From positions 1 to 8,376 of the forward strand of contig JAGNOB010000052.1 of assembly GCA_017990305.1 (NCBI GenBank): DNA of 8,376 bases, written 5' to 3'. Within the stretch, counting starts at the first letter, position 1; each line of letters starts with the position of its first letter. Below are positions 1 through 6,809 of the stretch, one piece after another. The notes beneath the pieces were generated by a model. The model worked only from the letters and a program-made list of their open reading frames with translations, ran no database searches and had not been told where the DNA came from. The DNA comes from Leucobacter sp. (GTDB lineage Bacteria > Actinomycetota > Actinomycetes > Actinomycetales > Microbacteriaceae). A program made the position numbers and the translations under genes.

Positions 1-404
1 TTGCCCGTGAGCGATGGGCCGTCGGTGCGGGAGACGCTCTCGACGTAGCGGCGGGGGATGCCCTGCGAGCGGCCCCAAAGGAACGCTGACACAGCGAGCG
101 CTGCGCCAGTAGACACGACGCCGTCGAATGCGGTTCCGTCGAGTTCGCGTGCGAGGGTGGCGCGGGCGCGCAGCGTGCCGGCGAAGTCGCGCGGTGCGAT
201 GTAGTCGACCCACGTCACCTGTTGGCCGCGCAGTAGGCTGCGGCTCTGCGGTGAATCGAACGTGACCCAGGTCGCCCGGTCAGCGACGCCCGCCGCGCGC
301 GCGAAGTTGGAGAGCTGGGTGAGGTGGCCGCCCGTCGACGCGGCGAGCAACAACCGCGGCTCGTCGCAGCCGAAGCCTGTAAATGGGGTGGCGAGTGTGG
401 CCAT
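1..404 (-). CDS. Alg14/PssD-like polysaccharide glycosyltransferase component (partial, C-terminus off the left edge)
   Basis: The first 134 codons are visible and the gene continues past the left edge. After about 16 variable residues comes LLLAASTGGHLTQL (residues 18-31), the glycine-rich first strand-loop of the Alg14/PssD/CpsF type proteins. Residues 94-112 follow the family pattern of a second core strand (FDGVVSTGAAL), and residues 120-134 (YVESVSRTDGPSLTG) match the family's conserved ES-x-SRT segment. Relatives form the membrane-docking part of a UDP-sugar transferase that adds a sugar to a lipid-linked precursor; the catalytic partner may be fused in the missing part or encoded next to it. 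The ATG overlaps the TGA of the upstream sugar transferase by one base (TGATG), so the two are likely translationally coupled in one exopolysaccharide operon. The family call is fairly sure; the transferred sugar is unknown. Confidence 0.82.
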   Translation of the reverse strand, partial: MATLATPFTGFGCDEPRLLLAASTGGHLTQLSNFARAAGVADRATWVTFDSPQSRSLLRGQQVTWVDYIAPRDFAGTLRARATLARELDGTAFDGVVSTGAALAVSAFLWGRSQGIPRRYVESVSRTDGPSLTG

Positions 405-1867
405 CAGTAGGCTCCGTCCCCGCGCACGACGGCGCGAACCGTGCGCCAGAGTATGAGTAGATCGCCCATCATGGACCAGTTCTCGACGTAGTACAGGTCA
501 AGCCTGACGCTCTCGTCCCAGTCGAGGTCGCTTCGCCCGCTCACCTGCCAGAGCCCGCTGATGCCTGGCCGTACGAACATGCGCCGGTGCATCCACTGCT
601 CGTAGCCCTCGGCCTCCTGGGGGAGCGGGGGCCTCGGCCCGACGAGCGACATATCGCCCTTGAGTACGTTGAAGAGCTGCGGGATCTCGTCGAGGCTGTG
701 GCGGCGAATGAAGCGGCCAAACGGCGTGACGCGCGGATCCTCTCGCATCTTGAAGAGCAGCCCGTTGCCCTCGTTTTGTTCGAGGAGCTCGGCGCGGGCT
801 TCTTCGGCGTCTACGTGCATCGAACGGTACTTGTACATGGTGAACTGACGGCCGCGCAGGCCGAGCCGCTTCTGGGAGAAGAAGACGGGCCCTGGGCTGT
901 CGATCCTGATGAGGATCGGGATGAGAATGAGGATCGGGCTGGTGAGGATGATCCCCACGATTGAGCCGACGATGTCGAGCGCACGCTTCGCAAGATAGCG
1001 CCACCCCTGGAACTGCGGCGACTCGACGTGGATGAGCGGGAGCCCGGCGACTGGCCGGGTGTGGATCCGCGGGCCCGCGACGTCGGTGAGTGCCGTTGCG
1101 ACGATGAGGTTGACACCCATCGGCTCGAGTTCCCAGCCCAGCTTCCTGAGGCGCCGGGGCGTGAGCGCATCGGCGCTCGTCACAATGAGGGTGTCGATAT
1201 CGAAGCGCTCGACGGTGCCCAGCAGGTTGTCATACGTGGTGACGACCGGGACCCCGGGCAGAATGTCGGCTTCGTCCGGGTCGGTCGTGACGACTCCGAC
1301 GATGTCGAAGCCAGCGAGTGTGTTCGAACGCAGCAGCCTGGCGACGTCGCTCGACTTGCGGCGCTCCCCGATGAGGAGCGTGCGGTACGCATTGAGCTTG
1401 CGTCGCCGCTGCTGATGCAAGCGCTTGCGCCATCCCCATCGCCCGAGCAGGAGCAGGGTTAGCCCGACCCCACCGGACATGATGAGGAAGCTCCGCTGCG
1501 GCGGAAAGTCGACGAGGTAGAGCACCAGAGTGAGGAGACCGTATGCGGTGAGCGAGGCTGCGAGCACCCGGTTGTACTCCTCAGGGCCCGTGCCGAAGAC
1601 GGCCGGGCGGCGGGAGTCGTAGATGCCGAGCGCGAGGAGCCATGCGACCCAATAGATTGCCGCGATGGTGAGGGCGGCAAGGACGTGGTTGTCCTCGGTA
1701 AAGGGCGAGCCCTCTGGGTCACGGTGGTAGAAGGCCGCTCCGAACGAGACGCCGGCAGCGATGGCCAGTGTGATGACGGCGACGTCAGTCCAAACGAGCT
1801 TACGAGAGTAGCGGACTTCCCATGATGGCCCGCTCGTTCTCGCCCGGGACGGCGCGTGCGAACCCAC
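404..1867 (-). CDS. Exopolysaccharide-priming polyprenyl-phosphate sugar phosphotransferase (WbaP/CpsE/GumD-like)
   Basis: This is a 487-residue integral membrane enzyme that moves a hexose-1-phosphate from a nucleotide sugar to undecaprenyl phosphate, the first committed step of exopolysaccharide or capsule synthesis. Four hydrophobic helices lie near residues 25-47, 62-83, 100-121 and 126-145. A Rossmann-like CoA_binding_3 segment follows (about 160-285, starting RTLLIGERR). The C-terminal catalytic domain (about 290-487) has KRALD (294-298), a membrane re-entrant helix (about 299-322), SPGPVFFSQKRLG (324-336), YKYRSM (345-350), the catalytic Asp-Glu pair in SLDEIPQLFN (D393, E394), SLVGPRP (407-413) and RPGISGLWQVSGRS (433-446). 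Length is normal for the family. The start is GTG: an in-frame TGA directly precedes it, and GAGGA lies 9 bases upstream. It heads a minus-strand operon and is transcribed away from the coiled-coil gene. Family is secure; the specific sugar is not determinable. Confidence 0.95.
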   Translation of the reverse strand: MGSHAPSRARTSGPSWEVRYSRKLVWTDVAVITLAIAAGVSFGAAFYHRDPEGSPFTEDNHVLAALTIAAIYWVAWLLALGIYDSRRPAVFGTGPEEYNRVLAASLTAYGLLTLVLYLVDFPPQRSFLIMSGGVGLTLLLLGRWGWRKRLHQQRRRKLNAYRTLLIGERRKSSDVARLLRSNTLAGFDIVGVVTTDPDEADILPGVPVVTTYDNLLGTVERFDIDTLIVTSADALTPRRLRKLGWELEPMGVNLIVATALTDVAGPRIHTRPVAGLPLIHVESPQFQGWRYLAKRALDIVGSIVGIILTSPILILIPILIRIDSPGPVFFSQKRLGLRGRQFTMYKYRSMHVDAEEARAELLEQNEGNGLLFKMREDPRVTPFGRFIRRHSLDEIPQLFNVLKGDMSLVGPRPPLPQEAEGYEQWMHRRMFVRPGISGLWQVSGRSDLDWDESVRLDLYYVENWSMMGDLLILWRTVRAVVRGDGAY

Positions 1868-1944
1868 TCAAAGACGTCCTCTAGCTGCTGGGCGGCGCGA
1901 TGAAACTCTGCGTTGCCGCCATCGTTTGGTAATAGATGACTCGT

Positions 1945-1974
1945 AGTCTATATAAAGTCACACGATGGTGTAAA
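1945..1974 (-). promoter_or_regulatory. Candidate promoter for the exopolysaccharide operon
   Basis: On the minus strand TTTACA (1974-1969) is followed after 18 bases by TAGACT (1950-1945), a TAnnnT-type -10 hexamer common in actinobacteria. A TATAGA at 1952-1947 with a 16-base spacer is an alternative. This would place the transcript start about 70 bases before the GTG start of the sugar transferase. It is called by eye only. Confidence 0.35.
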
Positions 1975-1976
1975 AT
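1971..1976 (+). promoter_or_regulatory. Candidate -10 element for the coiled-coil protein gene
   Basis: TAAAAT lies in the AT-rich island and is close to the -10 consensus. No good -35 stands 16-18 bases upstream. It overlaps the proposed -35 of the leftward promoter, so the two divergent promoters could interfere or share a regulator. Confidence 0.25.
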
Positions 1977-2026
1977 TACTCTCCGTATCGATTAGACCAA
2001 GCCGTTCGAGCGGGTTTGGACATCTT

Positions 2027-2033
2027 GAAGGGG
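2027..2033 (+). promoter_or_regulatory. Possible ribosome binding site for an upstream non-AUG start
   Basis: GAAGGGG stands 7 bases before a CTG at 2041 that is in frame with the coiled-coil protein. By contrast, the 20 bases before the ATG at 2134 have no purine-rich run. The extension from 2041 would add 31 residues, beginning VSRRKARRHAGEG after the initiator and ending ARRRR just before the annotated methionine. That is the charge pattern expected of a cytoplasmic segment preceding a signal anchor. Confidence 0.3.
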
Positions 2034-2133
2034 TCGTCAACTGGTATCACGGCGGAAGGCACGGCGGCATGCCGGCGAAGGTGCGCAGGCAGCGGCTCAG
2101 GAGTCGCCGCAGGTCGTTGCCCGTCGTCGACGC

Positions 2134-3330
2134 ATGACCTCGAAGGCGCTCACCACGTCTCTCGCGGTGGTAGCGGTACTCCTCACAACCGGTGGAATCG
2201 CGGCGCCGCAGGTGCTCTATGCGCGCGAAGCCGCGAACTTCCACGAGCTTGCCGCCGAGGTCAACGCAGTCGCCGAGAACGCGGCGATGCTCTCGATGCA
2301 GGCAGACTCCGAGGAACTGCTGCTCGAGCTCCGCTCAACTGAGGCGCACGGGCTTCCCGCCAAGCTCACCGCGCTTGTGAAGGGCGACGACGGGCCGCTG
2401 AGCCCGGAATTCAAGAAGCAACTCGGCACCGCGACCGCAGCGCTGTCCGAGGCGCTGACTGTTGGCTCGGTTCCCAAGGGCCACGCCGACGCCGCCAAGA
2501 AGGCGCTCGCCGCGCGAGAAGCGGAGGAGCCCGATCCGCAGACCTGGTTCGACGTCGAGCCGGAGCTCCTGGCGTTCTACGCCGATATCTCGGCGGAGGG
2601 CGTCGAGACCGTGGACACCAAGGGTACGGTGACCCTCGAGCGCGTGCAGCAGACGAAGCGACTACACGCAGCGAATACCGAACTCGCCGCGGAGCGTGCC
2701 GAAGCGACTGCACGCCTGTCCGACGAAAACACAGACCTAGCAGAAGCGATCGCGGCAGTTGCGGCGCTCACCACTGCCGAAGCGAACCGTGTTGCGACCG
2801 CGGCCCTGACAGAGCTTGACGAGCTCGACGCCGAGGCTGAACTCCTGGGGGTCGACCCCGAGGAGAACAGGCTCGAAGAAACCACTCAGCTGCGCACCGT
2901 CGCAACCGAGCTGCAGAAGCGGTCGAGCGCCGTGGTCTTTGCGCTCGACGCTGACGGGAAGGTCGTCGGGTATCCCGAGGGCGTCGAGCCGGCAGAGGGC
3001 ACCATGCGGATCCCCGGTGGGCCCGTAGTGCAGATGCGCTACGTACTCCCGAAGCTGCAGAAGTTCATCACTGCGTATGTTGCGGAGAAGGAAGCTGTCG
3101 AAGCGGCGATCCCGGAGCCAGTCGAGCAGGTCGAGGAGCCGATGACGCCCGAACCGCTCCCCGGAGGCGAAGTCGCCCCCGACCCAGGAACAGTTGCACC
3201 GCCGAACAACGGTGGCGGCACGACTACGCCCCCGGTCAACCCAACCCCCGGCCCGACGCCCGACCCCCCGGATCCGGGCTCGACTGACCCGGACCCGCCC
3301 AGCACCGACCCGCCCTCAACTGAGGGTTAG
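2134..3330 (+). CDS. Membrane-anchored or secreted Ala/Glu-rich helical protein with proline-rich C-terminal tail, function unknown
   Basis: I do not recognise this 398-residue protein. Residues 7-24 are a hydrophobic stretch (LTTSLAVVAVLLTTGG) that can act as a signal peptide or signal anchor; proline at the likely +1 position after AA makes clean cleavage doubtful. Residues 32-130 and 165-265 are rich in Ala, Glu and Leu with few breaks and look helical and partly coiled-coil (for example TELAAERAEATARL). A short probably folded segment (about 265-320) follows, then a tail (about 327-398) dominated by Pro, Asp, Thr and Gly with repeats such as PPSTDPPST. There is no cysteine, no LPxTG sorting motif and no catalytic motif. 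The ATG at 2134 lacks a nearby Shine-Dalgarno site, and the frame is open back to 2029 with an Arg/Lys-rich extension, so translation may begin upstream, perhaps at CTG 2041 behind GAAGGGG. It diverges from the exopolysaccharide operon; a cell-envelope role is only inference. Confidence 0.8.
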   Translation: MTSKALTTSLAVVAVLLTTGGIAAPQVLYAREAANFHELAAEVNAVAENAAMLSMQADSEELLLELRSTEAHGLPAKLTALVKGDDGPLSPEFKKQLGTATAALSEALTVGSVPKGHADAAKKALAAREAEEPDPQTWFDVEPELLAFYADISAEGVETVDTKGTVTLERVQQTKRLHAANTELAAERAEATARLSDENTDLAEAIAAVAALTTAEANRVATAALTELDELDAEAELLGVDPEENRLEETTQLRTVATELQKRSSAVVFALDADGKVVGYPEGVEPAEGTMRIPGGPVVQMRYVLPKLQKFITAYVAEKEAVEAAIPEPVEQVEEPMTPEPLPGGEVAPDPGTVAPPNNGGGTTTPPVNPTPGPTPDPPDPGSTDPDPPSTDPPSTEG

Positions 3331-3369
3331 GGCGCAGGCGCGCTGACGGGAAAGAGTCAGCTCACCCGG

Positions 3370-3387
3370 TATCTTGACGTCAAGATA
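3370..3387. promoter_or_regulatory. Perfect 18-bp palindrome, probable operator of icd
   Basis: TATCTTGACGTCAAGATA reads the same on both strands over all 18 bases. It lies 62 bases before the icd start codon and just upstream of, or touching the -35 region of, the candidate icd promoter; it also contains a TTGACG. Size and symmetry fit a dimeric winged-helix regulator. From family knowledge, the MarR-type protein TamR of Streptomyces controls TCA-cycle genes, including aconitase and isocitrate dehydrogenase, through palindromic sites of this size. I could not compare the consensus directly, so the regulator identity is inference. Confidence 0.7.
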
Positions 3388-3405
3388 AATTTCATGGTTA
3401 TCGGG

Positions 3406-3411
3406 TAGACT
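3406..3411 (+). promoter_or_regulatory. Candidate -10 element of icd
   Basis: TAGACT follows a GGG run and has the TAnnnT form usual in this group. A transcript would start near 3418, giving a leader of about 32 bases before the TTG start. The matching -35 position (about 3383-3388) is poor and lies within or beside the right arm of the palindrome, so a bound protein would block polymerase. An alternative pairing uses TTGACG (3374-3379) with GTTATC (3397-3402). Confidence 0.45.
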
Positions 3412-3438
3412 GAGCCGCGGAAATCTGATCGTTGAAAC

Positions 3439-3444
3439 AGGGAG
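3439..3444 (+). promoter_or_regulatory. icd: Ribosome binding site that fixes the icd start
   Basis: AGGGAG lies 5 bases before TTG at 3450. A second in-frame TTG at 3432 sits upstream of this site and has no ribosome site of its own, so 3450 is the start. Confidence 0.8.
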
Positions 3445-3449
3445 TTACG

Positions 3450-4664
3450 TTGGCGAAGATCAAGGTTGAAGGCACCGTCGTTGAGCTCGACGGCGACGAG
3501 ATGACGCGAATCATCTGGCAGTTCATTAAGGATCGTCTGATCCACCCGTATCTCGACGTGACGCTCGAGTACTACGACCTCGGTATGGAGCACCGCGACG
3601 CCACCGACGATCAGGTAACGATCGACGCTGCGCACGCGATCCAGAAGCACGGTGTTGGCGTGAAGTGCGCGACCATCACCCCTGATGAGGCACGCGTCGA
3701 AGAGTTCGGCCTGAAGAAGATGTGGAAGAGCCCGAACGGCACGATCCGCAACATCCTCGGTGGCGTGATCTTCCGCGAGCCGATCATCATCTCGAACATT
3801 CCCCGCCTCGTGCCGGGCTGGAACAAGCCGATCATCATTGGCCGCCACGCATTCGGCGACCAGTACCGCGCAACCGACTTCCGCTTCGCCGGCGAGGGCA
3901 CCCTCACCGTCGAGTTCGCGCCCAAGGACGGCGGCGAGCCCCAGAAGTTCGAGGTCTACCAGTCGCCCGGCGACGGCATCGCGCAGGTGCAGTACAACCT
4001 CGACGCATCGATCGTCGACTTTGCTCGCGCTTCGCTGAACTACGGCCTCTCGCGCAACTACCCCGTCTACCTCTCGACGAAGAACACGATCCTCAAGGCG
4101 TACGATGGCCGCTTCAAGGACATCTTCCAGGAGATCTTCGACACGGAGTTCAAGGAGCAGTTCGAAGCTGCAGGGCTCACCTACGAGCACCGCCTCATCG
4201 ACGACATGGTCGCTTCGGCCATGAAGTGGGAGGGCGGCTACGTCTGGGCATGCAAGAACTACGACGGCGACGTGCAGTCGGATACCGTTGCACAGGGCTT
4301 CGGCTCGCTCGGCCTCATGACCTCTGTGCTGGCAACGCCAGACGGAAAGGTTGTTGAGGCAGAGGCAGCTCACGGCACCGTGACCCGCCACTACCGCCAG
4401 CACCAGCAGGGCAAGCCGACCTCGACGAACCCGATCGCGTCGATCTTCGCCTGGACCCGCGGGCTCGCGCACCGCGGCAAGCTCGACAACAACGAGGCGC
4501 TCATCGAGTTCTCGCACACGCTTGAAGACGTCGTCATCAAGACCGTCGAGTCGGGCAAGATGACGAAGGATCTCGCGCTCCTCGTCGGCCCCGAGCAGAG
4601 CTACCAGACGACCGAGGAATTCCTCGCGTCGATCGACGAGAACCTGCAGGCTCGCCTCGCCTAA
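3450..4664 (+). CDS. icd: NADP-dependent isocitrate dehydrogenase, homodimeric type
   Basis: This cytoplasmic TCA-cycle enzyme oxidatively decarboxylates isocitrate to 2-oxoglutarate, making NADPH. The 404-residue product starts [20 protein letters not shown] and has the normal length of the short, eukaryote-like class. Visible signatures are [13 protein letters not shown] (93-105, substrate loop), [19 protein letters not shown] (126-144), with Arg132 at the same number as the well-known human IDH1 Arg132, [22 protein letters not shown] split over 209-230 (Lys211), RLIDDMVA (248-255), YDGDVQSD (271-278, metal-binding aspartates), [13 protein letters not shown] (304-316, NADP contact) and [16 protein letters not shown] (327-342). 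No key residue is missing. TTG at 3450 is chosen because AGGGAG lies 5 bases upstream and the protein then begins as family members do. It is monocistronic, with a palindromic operator upstream and a strong hairpin after the stop. Confidence 0.97.
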   Translation: MAKIKVEGTVVELDGDEMTRIIWQFIKDRLIHPYLDVTLEYYDLGMEHRDATDDQVTIDAAHAIQKHGVGVKCATITPDEARVEEFGLKKMWKSPNGTIRNILGGVIFREPIIISNIPRLVPGWNKPIIIGRHAFGDQYRATDFRFAGEGTLTVEFAPKDGGEPQKFEVYQSPGDGIAQVQYNLDASIVDFARASLNYGLSRNYPVYLSTKNTILKAYDGRFKDIFQEIFDTEFKEQFEAAGLTYEHRLIDDMVASAMKWEGGYVWACKNYDGDVQSDTVAQGFGSLGLMTSVLATPDGKVVEAEAAHGTVTRHYRQHQQGKPTSTNPIASIFAWTRGLAHRGKLDNNEALIEFSHTLEDVVIKTVESGKMTKDLALLVGPEQSYQTTEEFLASIDENLQARLA

Positions 4665-4693
4665 GGCGACAGCGCTCAACTACTGAGCGAGTG

Positions 4694-4727
4694 GCTGGGG
4701 CCGGTGCTTTCGAGCACCGGCCCCAGC
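4694..4727. terminator. Strong hairpin terminator between convergent genes
   Basis: A 15-bp perfect stem (arms 4694-4708 and 4713-4727, GCTGGGGCCGGTGCT and its complement) closes a TTCG tetraloop. It stands 30 bases after the icd stop and 18 bases beyond the stop of the convergent unknown gene. There is no T-run on either side, as is common in high-GC actinobacteria. Its position suggests that it serves both transcripts. Confidence 0.85.
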
Positions 4728-4744
4728 TGTGTGTTCGGGCAGCG

Positions 4745-5266
4745 CTAGGTGCCCACGACGTAGTATCCGCCGGTGATCGCGTCGACAAGGATCTGCAGTC
4801 GGCGCCCCTGTAGGCGGGTTTCAAGTAGCCAGTTCGGCTTCCAGAGAGACTCGATCGCCCGCACCTCGGTGATCGTCGAGGGCACCGCGAGGCGATGCCG
4901 GCGCATTGCCGCGGTCGCGACGAGCCTGTGGGCGCGACGGCCTGACTCGGCGAAACTCGTGGTGTTCCAGCCGGGGTCGGCAACGCAGTCGCGCTCCTGC
5001 TCCGGCGAGAGCTCACCCAGCTCCTGCCAAGGGTCCGTAAGCGTGGCCTGCCCGGTGAGCCTGTCGACGATCGCGAACACGCGCTGGGGCGCGCCGCCAG
5101 GGGTGAGCGGGTGGGCGAGCCGATACTCGAAGCCCGAGAACGGGTGCCACCGCAGCCGCTCGCTCACCGGTGTGAGCTCCGCGGCTCGCGCGCGAACGAC
5201 CTGCACCGCGTCCGCGGCGGTGAACTGCGGCGGAAGGGTCAGGCGGGTTTGCGTCTGATCGACCAC
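4745..5266 (-). CDS. Protein of unknown function, third gene of the symporter operon
   Basis: This is a 173-residue probably cytoplasmic protein with no signal peptide or membrane helix that I can see. I do not recognise a family. It contains two similar short pieces, AIVDRLTGQATLTDPW (65-80) and ILVDAITGGYYVVG (159-172), each of the form VDxxTG followed by a likely beta strand; this resembles a beta-hairpin pattern seen in PepSY-like domains, but the similarity is weak. The region 110-127 is rich in Arg and His. It starts with GTG one base after the symporter stop (TGACGTG), with AGGG 7 bases upstream inside the symporter's end, so it is almost certainly co-translated with the symporter. A role in controlling or assisting the transporter is inference from position only. 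Confidence 0.85.
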   Translation of the reverse strand: MVDQTQTRLTLPPQFTAADAVQVVRARAAELTPVSERLRWHPFSGFEYRLAHPLTPGGAPQRVFAIVDRLTGQATLTDPWQELGELSPEQERDCVADPGWNTTSFAESGRRAHRLVATAAMRRHRLAVPSTITEVRAIESLWKPNWLLETRLQGRRLQILVDAITGGYYVVGT

Positions 5267-5267
5267 G

Positions 5268-6809
5268 TCACTGCCCTGCGATCTCGGCCTGCGCCGAGAG
5301 CTTCGTGTCCTGGCCGAGGAGCAGCTTTGCGGGAATCGGGCCCACCTTCTTCGTCTCGTCGAGCGCGCGCCTGATGTGCTCGGGCACGGGGTGACTACCC
5401 TGCGTAGCGAGGCTGCCGATGATCATGGCGAGCGTCGAACCGACTATGCCGACAACCATCGGGTCGAGCCCAGTCGAGCCCGCAAAGCCCGCAAGCTCCC
5501 ACCCGACGGCAAGCACGGTGCCAGCGATCATCGAACTGATCGCGCCGACAGTGTTCGCTTTCTTCCACCAGACGGCGCACACGTAGGCGGGAACGAACGC
5601 GCTGCCGAGCACCGTCGTTGAGAAGATCACAATAGCGGCGACGGCGGGCGGCTCGACGACCGCGATGACGTAGCCGATCACCGCGAGTGCGAGCACGATC
5701 GAACGTGACACGAGTACTCGCTGCTTGTCAGTCATGTCCCGGTTGAAGAAGCGGGCGTAGATGTCTTGGCTTGCGACGGTGCCCGACTGCAGCAGCAGTG
5801 CGTCTGCCGTCGACATGATGGCAGCCATGATCGCGGCCATCACGATTCCGACGGCGAACGACGGCAGCACCGCCGACGCCATCTCGAAGATGGCCATCTC
5901 TGGGTTGACGAGGTTCGGGAGCAGCACGATCGCGAAGATGCCGACGATGTAGGGCGCAGGAATGAACAGCAGGTTGAACAGCGTCGAGTACAGGCCCGCG
6001 CGGCGGGCGACGCTCGGGCGCTTCATCGCCATGTGGCTGACAACGACGTGCGGCCAGCCCATGTAACCGATCGAGAAGATGAGCAGCGCGCCGAGGATGA
6101 TGCCCCACTGGCCGTCGTAGACGCCCCCGCGGCCGAACATGCCGAGCAGGGTCTCGTCGACCGCGCCGACGCGGGCGTTGCCCTCGGAGAAGCCGCCGAT
6201 GGCGATGAGCGTGCCGACGAGGATCCACACCATCCCGATGAGCATGATGATTGCCTGCACGAAATCGGTGTATGCGACCGCGAGGTAACCGCCGAGGAAC
6301 GTGTACAGCACGATAACCCCGATCGCGACGGCGAGTGCGATCGGATAGCTGATGCCCGACACCATCTCGAGCCCGCGGCCACCGGCGATGAACTGCGCCA
6401 TGACATAGAAGAACATGCAGAACAGCGCGACGGGAGCCGCGATCATGCGCACCCACTTCGACGGGTAGCGGTGTTCAAGGTATTCGATGGAGGTGATGGA
6501 ACCGAGGATCTGCGAGAGCTTCCGCATCCGGCGGCCGAGCACCGACAGGTTCAGCACGCCGCCGCCGATGTCGCCGAGCGCGTACCACATGCCGAAGTAG
6601 CCCTGCGTGTAGCCGAGGGAGCCCGCGCCGAGGAACATGTAGCCCGACATCGACGAACTCTGCAGGCGGAGCGCGGTCACGCCAGGGCCGAGGCTCCGGT
6701 TCGCGAGCAGGAAGCCCTCAGCGGAGTTGGAGCTGCGGCGCATCGCCCACACCCCGATGCCGACCATCGCGGCGAAGTAGACAATGAGAAACCAGAGTTC
6801 AGTGCTCAT
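5268..6809 (-). CDS. Sodium:solute symporter (SSS family, PutP-like)
   Basis: This 513-residue inner-membrane protein takes up a solute driven by a cation gradient. Around 13 hydrophobic helices are spread from residue 5 to about 467, followed by a hydrophilic cytoplasmic tail (about 468-513). Family landmarks are LQSSSMSGYMFLGAG (49-63, first core helix), GGYLAVAYTDFVQAIIMLIG (173-192), IGYMGWPHVVVSHMAMK (247-263) and AAIMSTADALLLQSGTVASQDIY (329-351), whose Ser333-Thr334 correspond to the sodium-site Ser-Thr of PutP. The PutP aspartate in ASDMSGW is replaced here by Ser53, so cation or substrate use may differ from proline transport. The ATG has an excellent GGAGGTGA 6 bases upstream and overlaps the end of the small upstream gene by 11 bases. 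It is divergent from an acetamidase-family gene, so an amide or carboxylate substrate is plausible but unproven. Confidence 0.93.
   Translation of the reverse strand: MSTELWFLIVYFAAMVGIGVWAMRRSSNSAEGFLLANRSLGPGVTALRLQSSSMSGYMFLGAGSLGYTQGYFGMWYALGDIGGGVLNLSVLGRRMRKLSQILGSITSIEYLEHRYPSKWVRMIAAPVALFCMFFYVMAQFIAGGRGLEMVSGISYPIALAVAIGVIVLYTFLGGYLAVAYTDFVQAIIMLIGMVWILVGTLIAIGGFSEGNARVGAVDETLLGMFGRGGVYDGQWGIILGALLIFSIGYMGWPHVVVSHMAMKRPSVARRAGLYSTLFNLLFIPAPYIVGIFAIVLLPNLVNPEMAIFEMASAVLPSFAVGIVMAAIMAAIMSTADALLLQSGTVASQDIYARFFNRDMTDKQRVLVSRSIVLALAVIGYVIAVVEPPAVAAIVIFSTTVLGSAFVPAYVCAVWWKKANTVGAISSMIAGTVLAVGWELAGFAGSTGLDPMVVGIVGSTLAMIIGSLATQGSHPVPEHIRRALDETKKVGPIPAKLLLGQDTKLSAQAEIAGQ

Larger units (their letters stand above)
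1868..2133. other. Divergent intergenic spacer with AT-rich core
   Basis: This 266-base spacer separates the leftward exopolysaccharide operon from the rightward coiled-coil gene. The segment about 1921-1985 is strikingly AT-rich for this genome, which fits a promoter region serving both directions. It also contains a small dyad, GACT-CGT-AGTC at 1938-1948, that could be an operator half-site but is too short to claim. The right portion (2029-2133) is open in the frame of the downstream gene and reads as a plausible N-terminal extension, so the real non-coding part may be shorter. Confidence 0.6.

Noticed and set aside
2016..2342. 108-codon plus-strand open frame starting before the coiled-coil gene
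   Set aside because: It is in a different frame from the well-supported 398-residue gene, which it overlaps for most of its length, and its product is low-complexity Arg/Gly/Ala sequence.
3313..3326. CCCTC-AACT-GAGGG hairpin as terminator of the coiled-coil gene
   Set aside because: The stem has only 5 bp, overlaps the last codons and has no T-run. It is too weak to call.
3240..3330. Short tandem repeats in the Pro-rich tail as a mobile or CRISPR-like repeat
   Set aside because: The repeats are imperfect, follow codons for Pro, Asp, Ser and Thr, and stay in frame. They reflect low-complexity protein sequence only.
3432..3449. Alternative TTG start of icd six codons upstream
   Set aside because: The AGGGAG ribosome site lies after this TTG, and family members start at MAKIKVEG, corresponding to 3450.
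3357..4679. Long 440-codon open frame antisense to icd
   Set aside because: It mirrors icd over its whole length and arises from the strong third-position GC bias of a highly conserved enzyme. Its translation has no membrane, domain or motif character.
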